Counted from the first letter of the stretch, positions 23,516-32,440 are shown. The stretch: DNA of 36,821 nt from Chloroflexota bacterium (GCA_005883405.1 VBGG01000516.1:1-36821); one strand, 5' to 3'. Notes: generated by a model from the sequence alone, not told the origin. Numbers and translations are program-made.

Positions 23516-23934
23516 TCAGGCTCGGCGAAGCGTCACTTCGATCCCACTGCCCAGCGGCACCGGCTGGCTCTGCGCGTTGGGATGGGACCGCGCCTTCTGG
23601 ACATAGGCGTCGATTCCAGGCATACCCGCCCCTCGATAGGGAACGTTGTCGGCGACGATCAGTCCGCTCCAGGGCATCGCCCTGGATGACGTGCACCGTC
23701 CTCTCGAGACCGGCTTGAGCAACGCGCTGGCGGATACGCTCAGCTTTGGCGGGCACGTTCTCCAGGCTGGTCAGCAGTCCGCCATGTGCTTCCACCGCCT
23801 CGGCGAGCCAAATCGTGGAGTAACCAAATGAGCATGCGCTCATCCAACGGCCGCGCCGGGCCGTACTCCCCGTTGGACTCGGTCAGTCGTTGCTGTTCCA
23901 GTTCGTCGAGCGTGTCGCGGATTGCGCTTCGCAT
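23516..23934 (-). pseudogene. O-methyltransferase (family 3) remnant with two internal deletions
   Basis: Three blocks of a class I O-methyltransferase appear in order but in shifting frames. They are MRSAIRDTLDELEQQRLTES with ARPLDERML (23934 onward); SFGYSTIWLAEAVEAHGG and VIQGDALE (about 23825-23690); and GLIVADNVPYRGAGMPGID to the C-terminus (about 23670-23516). Between block one and two the SAM-binding VLEIGT strand is missing (some 25-35 residues), and between two and three the FDVVFLDAEK-like metal-binding segment is missing (about 30-35 residues). Both losses remove essential parts, so the gene is dead. The family methylates catechols or caffeoyl-type substrates with SAM and divalent metal. 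Confidence 0.75.
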
Positions 23935-23980
23935 AAGCGAACTTGTTTTACGTTGCCGGGGTAAGGGGGTCGAGAGCAGC

Positions 23981-25417
23981 TCAGATCGGGTTGCGCAGAT
24001 CCTGAAGCTGGAAACCACCGAGTGGAGGCAACCGCCAGGCCGCGCTCGCGCAGTGATCGTCGAGTGAACAGACGATGTCCATGCGGTGCGGTGTTTCCAG
24101 GAAGATGACCTCCAGTCGCAGCGTCTTCTGGTCAGACCAGCCACCGGCGGCCGCGACCGGAATGCCTTTTCCAAACGTGTCAGCCGGAGTCGAGACAGTC
24201 CAGCCGCGCGTGCCTACGGCAAGGCTCAGCGCGTTATCGACCTCGTTCAAGGTGACCTGCAACCCCGCGGCGCCGCGTTGCAGTCCGATGGAGGTCAGTG
24301 TTGGCTGCGTTTCGGGGTCACCGTCGGCGGACGCCACCCTGAACGGCTCGCGCATCCAGCGCTCCCAGTCTGCTGGCTCCGCGTCAGCCTGGTAGGCAGC
24401 CAGCTCGAGCCCGCGGAGTCGAGACGCGAGTTGCTCCTGCGAGCCGATGTCCGGGGCGGACTGGCCCAGCGCCGGAATGAGATGTGCCCACATCGCATCG
24501 AGCATGGCCTGCATATCGCGCGTCGAGGCGGTGGTAACCACTACAGCATCCTGTTCGGGCAGGATGACGCAAAACTGTCCGAAGGCACCGTCACCGCGGT
24601 ATCCGTGGCGGGACATCCAGAACTGGAAGCCGTAGCCCTGACGCCAATCCGGATCCGGTCGATTGGCGTTGTCGATCTGCCTGGAGGTGGCGTGGGCTAC
24701 CCAATTCTCTGAGATCAACTGGGATCCGTCCCACCTACCGTTCTGCAAGTAAAGCTGTCCGAGCTTGGCAATGTCTTCAGTCCGAGCGTGCAATCCGGTA
24801 AAGCCTTGCTCACGGCCCGGCGGGAAGGTGTGCCAGCCGACCAGTCCGATGCCGAGCGGATCGAACAGGCGGGGTCGCAAGTATCGGGTGAGCGGCATCC
24901 CGGCTTTGCGCTGGATGATGCTCGCCAATGTGTATGTGCACGGCTGGTTGTATGCGAACACGGTGCCCGGCGGCCGATCCGGCGGGATGAGCAGGAAACC
25001 CCGAACCGGCTCGTTCGAGTCCAGAGCGACCGCCTGGCTCCAGGTCTCCTGTTCGTGGCCGCTGGCCATCGCGGCGATATGCCGTATGCGCATTGAGCGA
25101 CTGCCGCCATCCGTGATGTCTGCCTCGAACTCGGGGAAGTGCGAGACCACGGTGTCGTCGAGGTCCAGTAGACCCTCAGCCGCGGCGAAGGCAGCCGCGG
25201 TCGAGGTGAACGACTTGCTGAGCGAGTACAGACGATGGGGCCTTTCGGCGCTGAAGGGACGCCACCAGCCTTCAGCCACCACGTGCCCGTGTCGCACCAG
25301 CATGATGCTGTGCATCTCGATGTCAGGTCGAGACTCGAGTGCGTCGAGGAACGCGAGGACCCCGGCTGGGTCGACGTGCTGCTCGGCGGGCGAGCTCCGC
25401 GGCAACGATGCTGGCAC
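23981..25417 (-). CDS. Beta-lactamase-fold serine hydrolase (class C/esterase type)
   Basis: A 478-residue protein of the beta-lactamase/PBP4* superfamily. The catalytic motif S-x-x-K is in RLYSLSKSF, with Ser65 and Lys68. The second motif is YNQPCTYTLASII (Tyr plus Asn-like), and a Gly-rich strand near YRGDGAFGQFCVI stands in for the K-T-G region. A C-terminal extension of about 130 residues follows the hydrolase domain and is beta-rich. No signal peptide is seen, suggesting a cytosolic esterase or peptidase rather than an antibiotic resistance enzyme. The start is GTG 25417, 10 bases after the upstream gene, so they are likely co-transcribed. It is complete, in contrast to the genes just beyond its 3' end. 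Confidence 0.9.
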   Translation of the reverse strand: MPASLPRSSPAEQHVDPAGVLAFLDALESRPDIEMHSIMLVRHGHVVAEGWWRPFSAERPHRLYSLSKSFTSTAAAFAAAEGLLDLDDTVVSHFPEFEADITDGGSRSMRIRHIAAMASGHEQETWSQAVALDSNEPVRGFLLIPPDRPPGTVFAYNQPCTYTLASIIQRKAGMPLTRYLRPRLFDPLGIGLVGWHTFPPGREQGFTGLHARTEDIAKLGQLYLQNGRWDGSQLISENWVAHATSRQIDNANRPDPDWRQGYGFQFWMSRHGYRGDGAFGQFCVILPEQDAVVVTTASTRDMQAMLDAMWAHLIPALGQSAPDIGSQEQLASRLRGLELAAYQADAEPADWERWMREPFRVASADGDPETQPTLTSIGLQRGAAGLQVTLNEVDNALSLAVGTRGWTVSTPADTFGKGIPVAAAGGWSDQKTLRLEVIFLETPHRMDIVCSLDDHCASAAWRLPPLGGFQLQDLRNPI

Positions 25418-25427
25418 GAGCGCCAGT

Positions 25428-25916
25428 CTAAAGGATCACTGCGCGCCAGTGCCCCAGCGCACCCAGCGGCCGTGTAGCGGTCACGAAGCTGGCCAGTCCG
25501 TCCGCCTCGCGGGCCCGCAAGGCCCCGGGGAGCGGGCTGGACACGTCATGAAGAAAAAGGACTGCTTCGCGCAGCGGGCGGTCGTCGCCGGCTTCGAGCA
25601 CCTCGGCGAGCGCCGATGCGCTCAGAAAAACCAGCTTCAGACGCTCGGCTCGCAGGTGCTGTCTATCGTGGGCGATGGTCAGGTTCGTGTCTCGTAAACC
25701 CTGGCCTACGTGGCGTGCCAGAACCGCAAGACACGCCAGTGCCACGTCCGGCGGTCCAATCAGTAGCGCGCTGCACGATGCATCCGGCACCAGCGGCAAG
25801 TCCGCCAACACCTCCCGCACCGCCGCCCGCGCCTGCTCGCCGACGCCGAGCGTGACGAGACCATCAAGGTCCATGTGCAGCAACTCTCGCGGAATACGAA
25901 CGACGCGCGGCTCCAC
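25428..25916 (-). CDS. Unrecognised hypothetical protein
   Basis: A 162-residue frame from GTG 25916, or ATG 25874 inside it. It alternates short strands and helices: LLIGPPDVALACLAVLARH, then LTIAHDRQHLRAERLKLVFLSASALAEVL, and EAVLFLHDVSS. The strand-helix order with V-F-L-S-A and V-L-F-L-H-D resembles part of a Rossmann or P-loop-like fold, but there is no glycine-rich loop. No family is recognised. It sits directly upstream of the beta-lactamase-fold gene in the same direction with a 10-base gap, so a shared operon is likely. The 157 bases beyond it contain nothing clear. Confidence 0.6.
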   Translation of the reverse strand: MEPRVVRIPRELLHMDLDGLVTLGVGEQARAAVREVLADLPLVPDASCSALLIGPPDVALACLAVLARHVGQGLRDTNLTIAHDRQHLRAERLKLVFLSASALAEVLEAGDDRPLREAVLFLHDVSSPLPGALRAREADGLASFVTATRPLGALGHWRAVIL

Positions 25917-26073
25917 TTGTCTGTAGCACTACACGGGTTTGGCGCAGTCTATCTCTTGACGCGACGCACCTTGCCTAAGCCGTCGATGCCGCCCGTCTAG
26001 CGTGAGCCTGGCGTGCGTACATCCACCGGGCGGGCGAGTGGCCGGAGCGTCATCGGCATCGTGTGTAGCACGG

Positions 26074-26706
26074 CTACCGCTCGGGGCGTGTCGGGGTCTG
26101 CTCGCCGACGAGCTCGTAGAGGTGTTCGGGACGGCCGGTCGAGCCGTAGCGCAAATCCAGCGTGGCCTGACCGCGTTGCTCCAGATACTCGAGGTAGCGC
26201 CGCGCGGTGCCGCGGCTCACGCCCGTCCTGTCGGCCACCTCCTGGGCGGTCTGCGGCGCGTGCTGGCGCATCAGGTCGCGCAGAATCAGGTCGAGCGTCG
26301 GGCCATTCAACCCCTTGGGCACGCGACGCGCTCGCTCGTCGCGAAAGCGGCGGTAGGTCTCGAGTGTCTGGGCGAAGCGCGCGAAATCGAAGGGTTTGAC
26401 GATGTAGTGCAGCACACCGCCCTGCATGGCTTGCTGGAGTGACGGCATGTCCTTGGCCGCGGTGACCATGATCACGTCCACATCTGCCCCGTCGCGTCGC
26501 AGCTGCTGGAGGACGGCCAGACCCGACTGATCGGGGAGGTAGATGTCGAGGATGACCAGGTCCGGGCGCTGGCGCTCGATGGCAGCCAGAGCTTCACCGC
26601 CGGAATGAGCGATCCCGACGACCTGGAACCCGGGCACGCGTGCCGTGAAGTCGGAGTGGAGCTCGGCGACCATGAAGTCGTCGTCTACCACCAGCGCGCG
26701 GATCAT
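26074..26706 (-). CDS. CitB/DcuR-type response regulator
   Basis: A 210-residue regulator from ATG 26706. The receiver domain has acidic residues DDD at 8-10, phospho-acceptor Asp54 in LVILDIYLPD and Lys104 in YIVKPFDFARF. A linker follows, then a winged/HTH domain at about 150-185 with AQEVADRTGVSRGTARRYLEYL. This order marks the CitB/DcuR/MalR family that responds to di- and tricarboxylates. A longer in-frame reading upstream would run into the kinase gene and is rejected; the ATG overlaps the kinase stop (ATGA). It should activate the divergent dctA-malic enzyme operon once phosphorylated. Confidence 0.93.
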   Translation of the reverse strand: MIRALVVDDDFMVAELHSDFTARVPGFQVVGIAHSGGEALAAIERQRPDLVILDIYLPDQSGLAVLQQLRRDGADVDVIMVTAAKDMPSLQQAMQGGVLHYIVKPFDFARFAQTLETYRRFRDERARRVPKGLNGPTLDLILRDLMRQHAPQTAQEVADRTGVSRGTARRYLEYLEQRGQATLDLRYGSTGRPEHLYELVGEQTPTRPER

Positions 26707-28337
26707 CTCACCCGACCTCCCTGTTCGGCCGTCCCAACCGGCTGGAGAACGGGCACCGCCCGGGCCACACGCGGCAGCACCAGCTCGAACACGGCGCCAT
26801 CCTCGTTGTGCACGCTCAGCTCGCCGCCCCACCGCGCGACCGCCCGCCGCGCCAGCACCAGGCCCAGACCACGCCCGCGGACCCCATCCTGTTTCGTGCT
26901 GAATCCCTGTTCGAAGATCCGTTGGAGGTGATCCGGGTGGACCCCCGGGCCGGTGTCGCGGACGCGCGCCTTGATCTCCTGGCTGTCATCGCCGATGTCA
27001 ATCCGCACGACCCGCGCGGGCCGCCCCTCGACCGCATCGAAGGCGTTCTCGATCAGGTTGCCCAGCGCGGTCATGAGATCGTCGGCGCATTCACCCACCG
27101 GACCGAGTCGGCTGTCGGGTGCAACCTCCAGGGTGATTCCGCGCTCGGCGGCGACGCTCGTCTTGCCCAGCAGCAGGGCCGCGACCGCCGGTTCCTGAAT
27201 GCGCTGGGGCAGCTCCTCGATCAACACCTGCTGCTGCTGCGTGGTGGCCCGAACAAGGGCGACCGCCCGCTCCGGCCGACCCATTTCGATCAAGCCCGAG
27301 ATGGTATGGAGCTTGTTGGCGAACTCGTGGGCCTGCGCGCGCAAGGCGTCGAGGTGGCTCCGCGCGCCCGAGAGCTCGCTCGCGAGACGCTGGACCTCTG
27401 TCTGGTCGCGGAACGTGGCGATGGCGCCGACGAGCTCACCCCGCACGTGGACCGGCATGCGATTGACCACCATCACACGGCCACTGGGTGCCAGCAGCAG
27501 CTGGTCCTCCGCCGGCTGGCCAGTCTCGACCACCGCCGGCAGGCCCGAAGCGGGCACGACGTCACGGATGGAGTGGCCGGTGGCGCTGTCTTGCAGATCG
27601 AGCAAGCGGCGCGCCTCGTCGTTGACCACGTCGACCACACCCTCACTGTCGATGGCGATCACTCCTTCGCGAATGCACCGCAGCATCGCGTCGCGCTGCT
27701 CCAGGCGGGTGGCGATCTGGCGGGGCTCCAGACCGAAGATCTCACGCCGGATGTGGCTGGCCAGCAGCCACGAGATCCAGCCGCCGACGACTAATGCGCC
27801 CAGGGCGACGGCGCCAATCTGCGGCCAATAGGACTGCAGCAGATCCTCAGCGCTGCGACCCAGGATACCCACCGTCGCGACGCCAATCACCTGATCGGCG
27901 CGGTAGATCGGCACCTTGGCCCGGATGGCTCTGCCAAGGGTGCCCGTCTCATCGGTCGTGATCTCCGGGATGCCTTGCAGCGCCAGCCGGTCGTCGAAGG
28001 CAACGATTTCGCCGATTCGCTGCGGGACCGGGTGGGAGTAGCGGAGGTGATCGCGGTTGCTGATGACCACGAACGTCAGCCCAGCCCGCTCGGTAATCGC
28101 CTGCGCCAGCGGCTGGATGGTCGTGCTAGGGTCGGGGTCGTCGAAGGCCTGCACGATCGGCGGCATCAGTGCCACCGTCTGGGCGACGCTCATGACGCGG
28201 TCGCCGTACTCGCGCTCGATCAAACGAGCGAGGATCGCCAGATAGGCCGCGGATACCGCGGCCACGACCAGCAGGACGATGCCCGCCTGAATGGCGAGCA
28301 CCTGCGCCCGAAGCCCGAAGCGCACACGTGGCCGCAC
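26703..28337 (-). CDS. CitA/DcuS-type sensor histidine kinase (di/tricarboxylate sensor)
   Basis: A 544-residue membrane kinase: TM1 about 13-36, an extracytoplasmic sCache (PASp) domain about 40-170, TM2 about 172-194, a cytosolic PAS (205-315), then a SpoOB-type helix pair and HATPase. The ligand pocket shows R99-Y-S-H102-P and Arg139 in AIRAKVPIY, matching residues that bind citrate or C4-dicarboxylates in CitA and DcuS. The phospho-acceptor is His337 in AQAHEFANKLH. The ATPase motifs are NLIENAFDAV, DTGPGV and GRGLGLVLARR. Start GTG 28337. Its neighbours (DctA, malic enzyme) suggest malate, succinate or fumarate as the signal. Confidence 0.94.
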   Translation of the reverse strand: MRPRVRFGLRAQVLAIQAGIVLLVVAAVSAAYLAILARLIEREYGDRVMSVAQTVALMPPIVQAFDDPDPSTTIQPLAQAITERAGLTFVVISNRDHLRYSHPVPQRIGEIVAFDDRLALQGIPEITTDETGTLGRAIRAKVPIYRADQVIGVATVGILGRSAEDLLQSYWPQIGAVALGALVVGGWISWLLASHIRREIFGLEPRQIATRLEQRDAMLRCIREGVIAIDSEGVVDVVNDEARRLLDLQDSATGHSIRDVVPASGLPAVVETGQPAEDQLLLAPSGRVMVVNRMPVHVRGELVGAIATFRDQTEVQRLASELSGARSHLDALRAQAHEFANKLHTISGLIEMGRPERAVALVRATTQQQQVLIEELPQRIQEPAVAALLLGKTSVAAERGITLEVAPDSRLGPVGECADDLMTALGNLIENAFDAVEGRPARVVRIDIGDDSQEIKARVRDTGPGVHPDHLQRIFEQGFSTKQDGVRGRGLGLVLARRAVARWGGELSVHNEDGAVFELVLPRVARAVPVLQPVGTAEQGGRVR

Positions 28338-28371
28338 GGGTTTCCCTACCGACCAGTGTAGGCGGCCCCGT

Positions 28372-28411
28372 GGACACTATGGACAAAACGGACCTTATGG
28401 CGAATTTCGCC
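28372..28411. promoter_or_regulatory. Candidate CitB-type regulator sites between kinase and dctA
   Basis: Two direct copies, GGACACTATGG (28372-28382) and GGACCTTATGG (28390-28400), match at 9 of 11 positions and start 18 bases apart. They are followed immediately by a perfect inverted repeat, GGCGAA-T-TTCGCC (28399-28411). All lie about 50-90 bases upstream of dctA in a 126-base divergent gap, where an activator site is expected. TTGACG at 28416-28421 resembles a -35, but no -10 at normal spacing was found. Confidence 0.5.
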
Positions 28412-28463
28412 GCTGTTGACGCAAGGATGTACGCGCCAGGGGCGACCAGTCTAGGCTCGCCAC

Positions 28464-29801
28464 ATGTCCTTCTCCACCGCCACCCATCGCCGAAAGCCGT
28501 TCTACGCTCACCTGTACGTGCAGGTGCTTGCCGCCATCGTGGTCGGCATCGCACTGGGCGTTGTCTATCCGTCCCTGGCCAAGGAGATGAAGCCGCTCGG
28601 CGACGCCTTCGTGAAGTTGATCAAGATGATGATCGCGCCGATCGTCTTCACCACCGTGGTCGTCGGAATTGCCAGGATGGGTGACATGAAGGAGGTGGGC
28701 CGCGTCGGGCTCAAGACCCTCCTGTACTTCGAAGGGGTTACGACACTGGCGCTGATCATCGGCCTGGCGGTGGCCAATCTGCTGCGCCCGGGCGCGGGTG
28801 TCAATGCCGACCCGGCGGCTCTGGACCCGAAGGCCGTGGCCTCCTATACCAGCGGCGCCCAGCAGCTGCACGGGGTCGACTTCCTGCTGAATATCATCCC
28901 GACCAGCGTCGTCGATGCGTTCGCCAAAGGCGACATCCTGCAGGTGCTACTGTTCGCCGTCCTGTTCGGCCTGGCCCTGGCACGCTTTGGCGACTCCGGC
29001 AAGCCAGTGGTGGATTTCCTTGACCGCGTTGGGCATGCCCTGTTCGGAGTGATCGGGCTGGTTATGCGCATCGCGCCCGTTGGCGCATTCGGCGCGATGG
29101 CATTCACGATCGGTGCCTATGGCGCCGGGTCGCTCGTGTCGTTGGGCAAGCTGATGGCAGGCGTCTACGCCACGTCGTTCCTGTTCGTCTTCGTCGTGCT
29201 CGGAGTGATCGCGTACCTGACCGGCTTCAACCTGTGGCGCTTTCTCGCGTACATCAAGGAAGAGATTTTCCTCGTCCTCGGGACCTCGTCTTCCGAATCT
29301 GCCTTGCCAGGCCTGATGAAGAAGCTCGAGCATGCCGGCGCCGCCCGAACTGTGGTCGGTCTGACTGTCCCGACGGGCTACTCATTCAACCTTGACGGCA
29401 CGTCGATCTACCTTACGATGGCGGTAGTGTTCATCGCTCAGGCATTCAACGTCGACCTGCCGCTCGGACAACAAGTGGGCATCCTGGCGGTGCTGCTGCT
29501 GACCTCCAAGGGCGCCGCGGCGGTGACTGGGGGTGGCTTCATTACCCTGGCCGCTACGCTGGCGGCGACCGGCACGCTGCCGGTCGAGGGACTGGCGCTG
29601 CTGGTGGGAGTCGACCGGTTCATGAGCGAGTGTCGGGCGATCACCAACCTGATCGGCAACGGCGTGGCGACACTCGTGGTCGCCCGCTGGGAGGGCGCGC
29701 TGGACCGCGGCCGCCTCACCGCCGCCCTGAGCAATGAATCGGACCTCGTTGTGGATGAGCGGCCCGCGGCGGTACCGCGGGTTCAGCCGCTGGCGGTGTG
29801 A
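28464..29801 (+). CDS. dctA: DctA-like C4-dicarboxylate:cation symporter
   Basis: A 445-residue polytopic membrane protein of the DAACS (glutamate/dicarboxylate symporter) family. It shows the early motif [18 protein letters not shown] (49-66), the serine-rich re-entrant loop [10 protein letters not shown] (273-282), the substrate/cation motif [14 protein letters not shown] (303-316) and [16 protein letters not shown] near the C-terminus. These match DctA more closely than GltP; the R-x-x-x-N after D-R-F-M-S-E is typical for C4-dicarboxylates. It would import malate, succinate or fumarate with protons or sodium across the inner membrane. It is divergent from the CitA-like kinase, and malic enzyme follows 7 bases later, so uptake and the first catabolic step are linked. 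Confidence 0.94.
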   Translation: MSFSTATHRRKPFYAHLYVQVLAAIVVGIALGVVYPSLAKEMKPLGDAFVKLIKMMIAPIVFTTVVVGIARMGDMKEVGRVGLKTLLYFEGVTTLALIIGLAVANLLRPGAGVNADPAALDPKAVASYTSGAQQLHGVDFLLNIIPTSVVDAFAKGDILQVLLFAVLFGLALARFGDSGKPVVDFLDRVGHALFGVIGLVMRIAPVGAFGAMAFTIGAYGAGSLVSLGKLMAGVYATSFLFVFVVLGVIAYLTGFNLWRFLAYIKEEIFLVLGTSSSESALPGLMKKLEHAGAARTVVGLTVPTGYSFNLDGTSIYLTMAVVFIAQAFNVDLPLGQQVGILAVLLLTSKGAAAVTGGGFITLAATLAATGTLPVEGLALLVGVDRFMSECRAITNLIGNGVATLVVARWEGALDRGRLTAALSNESDLVVDERPAAVPRVQPLAV

Positions 29802-29808
29802 CACTGCG

Positions 29809-31545
29809 ATGGTCCAGCCGGGGCTGCGTGAGCGTCCATTCTCGGTCGGGCGGGGCCCAAGCGGCCCCGTCCTGCAGGTACGCGCACGTGGCCTCGACGT
29901 GCTGACCACGCCACTCCTGAATCGCGGCACGGCGTTCACTGCCGAACAGCGCGAGCAGCTGAGCCTGACGGGCCTGCTGCCGTCTGCAGTGTTGTCGCTG
30001 GCCGATCAGTCTCGTCGAGCGTACGCCCAGTATCAACGCCAGCCGGACGACGTGAGCAAACACATTGCGCTCACCGCGCTGCACGACCGCAACGAAGTGC
30101 TGTTCTACCGGCTGGTGTCTCAGCACCTGCGGGAGATGTTGCCGATCGTCTATACGCCGACGGTCGGAACGGCGATCGAGCGCTACAGCCAGGATTACCG
30201 GCGCCCGCGCGGCGTGTACCTGTCGATCGATCAGCCGGAGGCGATCGAAGCAGCGTTCCACAATTTCGGGGCCGGGGCAGACGATGTGGACCTGATCGTC
30301 GCCACCGATGCGGAGCAGATCCTGGGTATTGGTGATTGGGGTGTTGGAGGGATCGCCATCTCGATCGGTAAACTTGTCGTGTATACCGCCGCGGCCGGCA
30401 TCGACCCGCACCGCGTGATCCCGCTGATGCTCGACGTCGGCACCGACCGCCAGAGCTTGCTGGACGACCCGCTCTACCTGGGGAACCGCCACCAGCGAGT
30501 CCGAGACGAGCGCTACGACGCGTTCGTGGATGCATACGTCGAGACCGCCACGCGGCTGTATCCCATGGCTGTGTTGCACTGGGAAGACTTCGGGCCGGCC
30601 AACGCGCGGCGCATCATCGAGAAGTACCGCGACGAGGTCTGTACGTTCAACGACGATATGCAGGGCACTGGCGCGATCACCCTGGCGGCCGCGCTGTCGG
30701 CGGTGCGAGTTTCGGGCGTCCCGTTGCGCGAGCAGCGCATCGTCATCTTTGGCGCGGGTACGGCGGGTATCGGCAATGCCGACCAGCTCCGCGCAGCGAT
30801 GATCCGCGATGGGCTGTCGAACGAGACAGCCAGTCGCCACTTCTGGTGCGTCGATCGGCCCGGGCTGCTGACCCAGGACCTGGCGTCCACCTTGCGCGAC
30901 TTCCAGATGCCGTACGCTCGATCAGCCAACGACGTAAACGGCTGGGCCCGCACCGGGCCGGGCGGTGGGATTGATCTGGCCGAGGTGGTGCGCCAGGTCC
31001 ACCCGACCATGCTGATCGGCACATCCACCGTCGGCGGCGCGTTCTCCGAGCCGATCGTGCGCGAAATGGCTGCGCATTCCCAGCGGCCCATCATTCTGCC
31101 GCTTTCCAATCCGACGCCGCTGGCCGAAGCTACGCCAGCCGATCTGATCCATTGGACCGAGGGGCGCGTGCTGGTGGCAACTGGTAGTCCGTTCGATCCA
31201 GTGACTTACAACCACGTCACGCATGTCATTGGCCAGGTCAACAATGCGCTGCTGTTTCCTGGACTTGGGCTGGGCACCATCGTCGCCCGCGCGAGTCACA
31301 TCAGTGATGGCATGCTCGCCGCGGCAGCCGCCTCGGTGGCTGACCTGGTGAACGTCAGTCAGCCCGGCGCGGCGTTGCTGCCGCTGGTGGAAGATCTGCG
31401 CGAGACGTCGGCCGCGGTCGCGGTGGCGGTCGCCCGGACGGCGATCCAGGAAGGCCTCGCCCGCGAGAAGCTCGGCGATAATCTCGATCGCGCGGTGCGC
31501 GACGCAATGTGGCAGCCGGAGTACCCAGAGATCGAAGCGGTCTGA
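29809..31545 (+). CDS. NAD-dependent malic enzyme (oxaloacetate-decarboxylating)
   Basis: A 578-residue protein of the large (MaeA/eukaryote-like) malic enzyme class. Malate binding and catalysis residues are visible: Tyr115 in PIVYTPTVG, Lys188 in SIGKLVVYTA, the metal ligands Glu259-Asp260 in WEDFGPANA, and Asp282-283 in FNDDMQGTG. The nucleotide site is FGAGTAGIGNAD (314-325). PLSNPTPLAEATPADLI and GQVNNALLFPGLGLG complete the family pattern. It converts malate to pyruvate and CO2, producing NADH. I use ATG 29809, 7 bases after the dctA stop; an upstream in-frame reading overlaps dctA. The gene order dctA-malic enzyme plus a CitA/B pair resembles the malate system of Bacillus (MalK/MalR). 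Confidence 0.94.
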   Translation: MVQPGLRERPFSVGRGPSGPVLQVRARGLDVLTTPLLNRGTAFTAEQREQLSLTGLLPSAVLSLADQSRRAYAQYQRQPDDVSKHIALTALHDRNEVLFYRLVSQHLREMLPIVYTPTVGTAIERYSQDYRRPRGVYLSIDQPEAIEAAFHNFGAGADDVDLIVATDAEQILGIGDWGVGGIAISIGKLVVYTAAAGIDPHRVIPLMLDVGTDRQSLLDDPLYLGNRHQRVRDERYDAFVDAYVETATRLYPMAVLHWEDFGPANARRIIEKYRDEVCTFNDDMQGTGAITLAAALSAVRVSGVPLREQRIVIFGAGTAGIGNADQLRAAMIRDGLSNETASRHFWCVDRPGLLTQDLASTLRDFQMPYARSANDVNGWARTGPGGGIDLAEVVRQVHPTMLIGTSTVGGAFSEPIVREMAAHSQRPIILPLSNPTPLAEATPADLIHWTEGRVLVATGSPFDPVTYNHVTHVIGQVNNALLFPGLGLGTIVARASHISDGMLAAAAASVADLVNVSQPGAALLPLVEDLRETSAAVAVAVARTAIQEGLAREKLGDNLDRAVRDAMWQPEYPEIEAV

Positions 31546-31595
31546 TCACCCATTACCGGCGGCCCCGCCGAAGAGCATGTCTGAGATCACAAGGC

Positions 31596-31610
31596 GGCCG
31601 GTGCCCGGCC
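31596..31610 (+). terminator. Small hairpin after the malic enzyme gene
   Basis: GGCCGG-TGC-CCGGCC, a perfect 6-base stem with a 3-base loop, lies 51 bases after the stop. There is no T-run, so a terminator role is only possible. Confidence 0.3.
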
Positions 31611-31669
31611 AAGCGGCGTCGTCGCGGCTGAGGCGAAGTGCGATGATGGACTGGTGAGAGATCAGATCC

Positions 31670-32428
31670 ATGGATAAGTCTCAGTTCGGGGTGCAGCTGT
31701 ACACGCTGCGGTCAATTACCGCCACGGACATGCTTGGCACGCTGGGTCGCGCCGCCGAAGCAGGTTACGGAGCCGTCGAGTTTGCCGGCTTTGGCGGGGT
31801 TCCCGTCTCAACGCTCCGCGCCAGGCTCGATGAACTGAACCTCCGCGCGGCCGGGGCGCACGTGCAGTACACCGAGTTTGACAGTGACGTCAAGCGCGTG
31901 TGCGAGGATGTGCTCACGCTCGGCGGGGAATATGCCATCGTTCCGGCGATCCCACGCGACATGCGCACCGATCCGAGCACCGCCCGTGAATTGCCGGCCC
32001 GCCTGGAGCAGTGGGCCAAGGCCTGCCATAACGCCGGCCTCCGCTTCGCCTACCACAATCACGACTTCGAGTTTGCTCCGCTCGGCAACACCGGCGGAAC
32101 AATTTTCGACGCGCTGCTCACCACCGATCCATCGGTCGTTGACCTCGAACTGGACGTGTTCTGGGCGGCCTACGCCGGCCGAGATCCGCTGGCGCTGATC
32201 CGTGAACACCGCGACCGAATCCGGCTGCTACACCTCAAAGACATCGCCCCGGGCCAGACTCCACCCGATGTTCCGGTGGGCCGCGGGACGCTGGATTGGG
32301 ACGCGATTCTCGATGCCGGCGGCGGAGCGGGGGTGCGCTGGTACATCGTCGAGCAAGATAATCCACGCGATCCGCTCGACGACATCACCCAGAGTGCGCG
32401 CTACCTCCAGCGGCACATCCGCACCTGA
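31670..32428 (+). CDS. Sugar phosphate isomerase/epimerase (AP_endonuc_2 TIM barrel)
   Basis: A 252-residue xylose-isomerase-like TIM barrel. It opens FGVQLYTLR, then has AGYGAVEFAGFGG, YHNHDFEF (128-135), DLELDVFWAAYAG with Asp162, LLHLKD with His188 and WYIVEQD with Glu228; these would bind a divalent metal. This pattern is common to inosose dehydratase/isomerase-type (IolE/IolH-like) and uncharacterised sugar epimerases. It probably acts on a keto-sugar or inositol derivative in the cytosol. It converges with the Gfo/Idh/MocA gene 12 bases away, and such enzymes frequently work with Gfo/Idh dehydrogenases in sugar catabolism. The exact substrate is not known. Confidence 0.88.
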   Translation: MDKSQFGVQLYTLRSITATDMLGTLGRAAEAGYGAVEFAGFGGVPVSTLRARLDELNLRAAGAHVQYTEFDSDVKRVCEDVLTLGGEYAIVPAIPRDMRTDPSTARELPARLEQWAKACHNAGLRFAYHNHDFEFAPLGNTGGTIFDALLTTDPSVVDLELDVFWAAYAGRDPLALIREHRDRIRLLHLKDIAPGQTPPDVPVGRGTLDWDAILDAGGGAGVRWYIVEQDNPRDPLDDITQSARYLQRHIRT

Positions 32429-32440
32429 TTCGTCCAGCGC

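Noticed and set aside
26808-27794. 328-codon plus-strand frame opposite the CitA-like kinase
   Set aside because: It is a shadow; the kinase has all catalytic boxes in order on the minus strand.
28416-28457. Sigma-70 promoter TTGACG plus TAGGCT for dctA
   Set aside because: The spacing is 30 bases, far from the 16-18 expected, so only the -35-like hexamer is mentioned.
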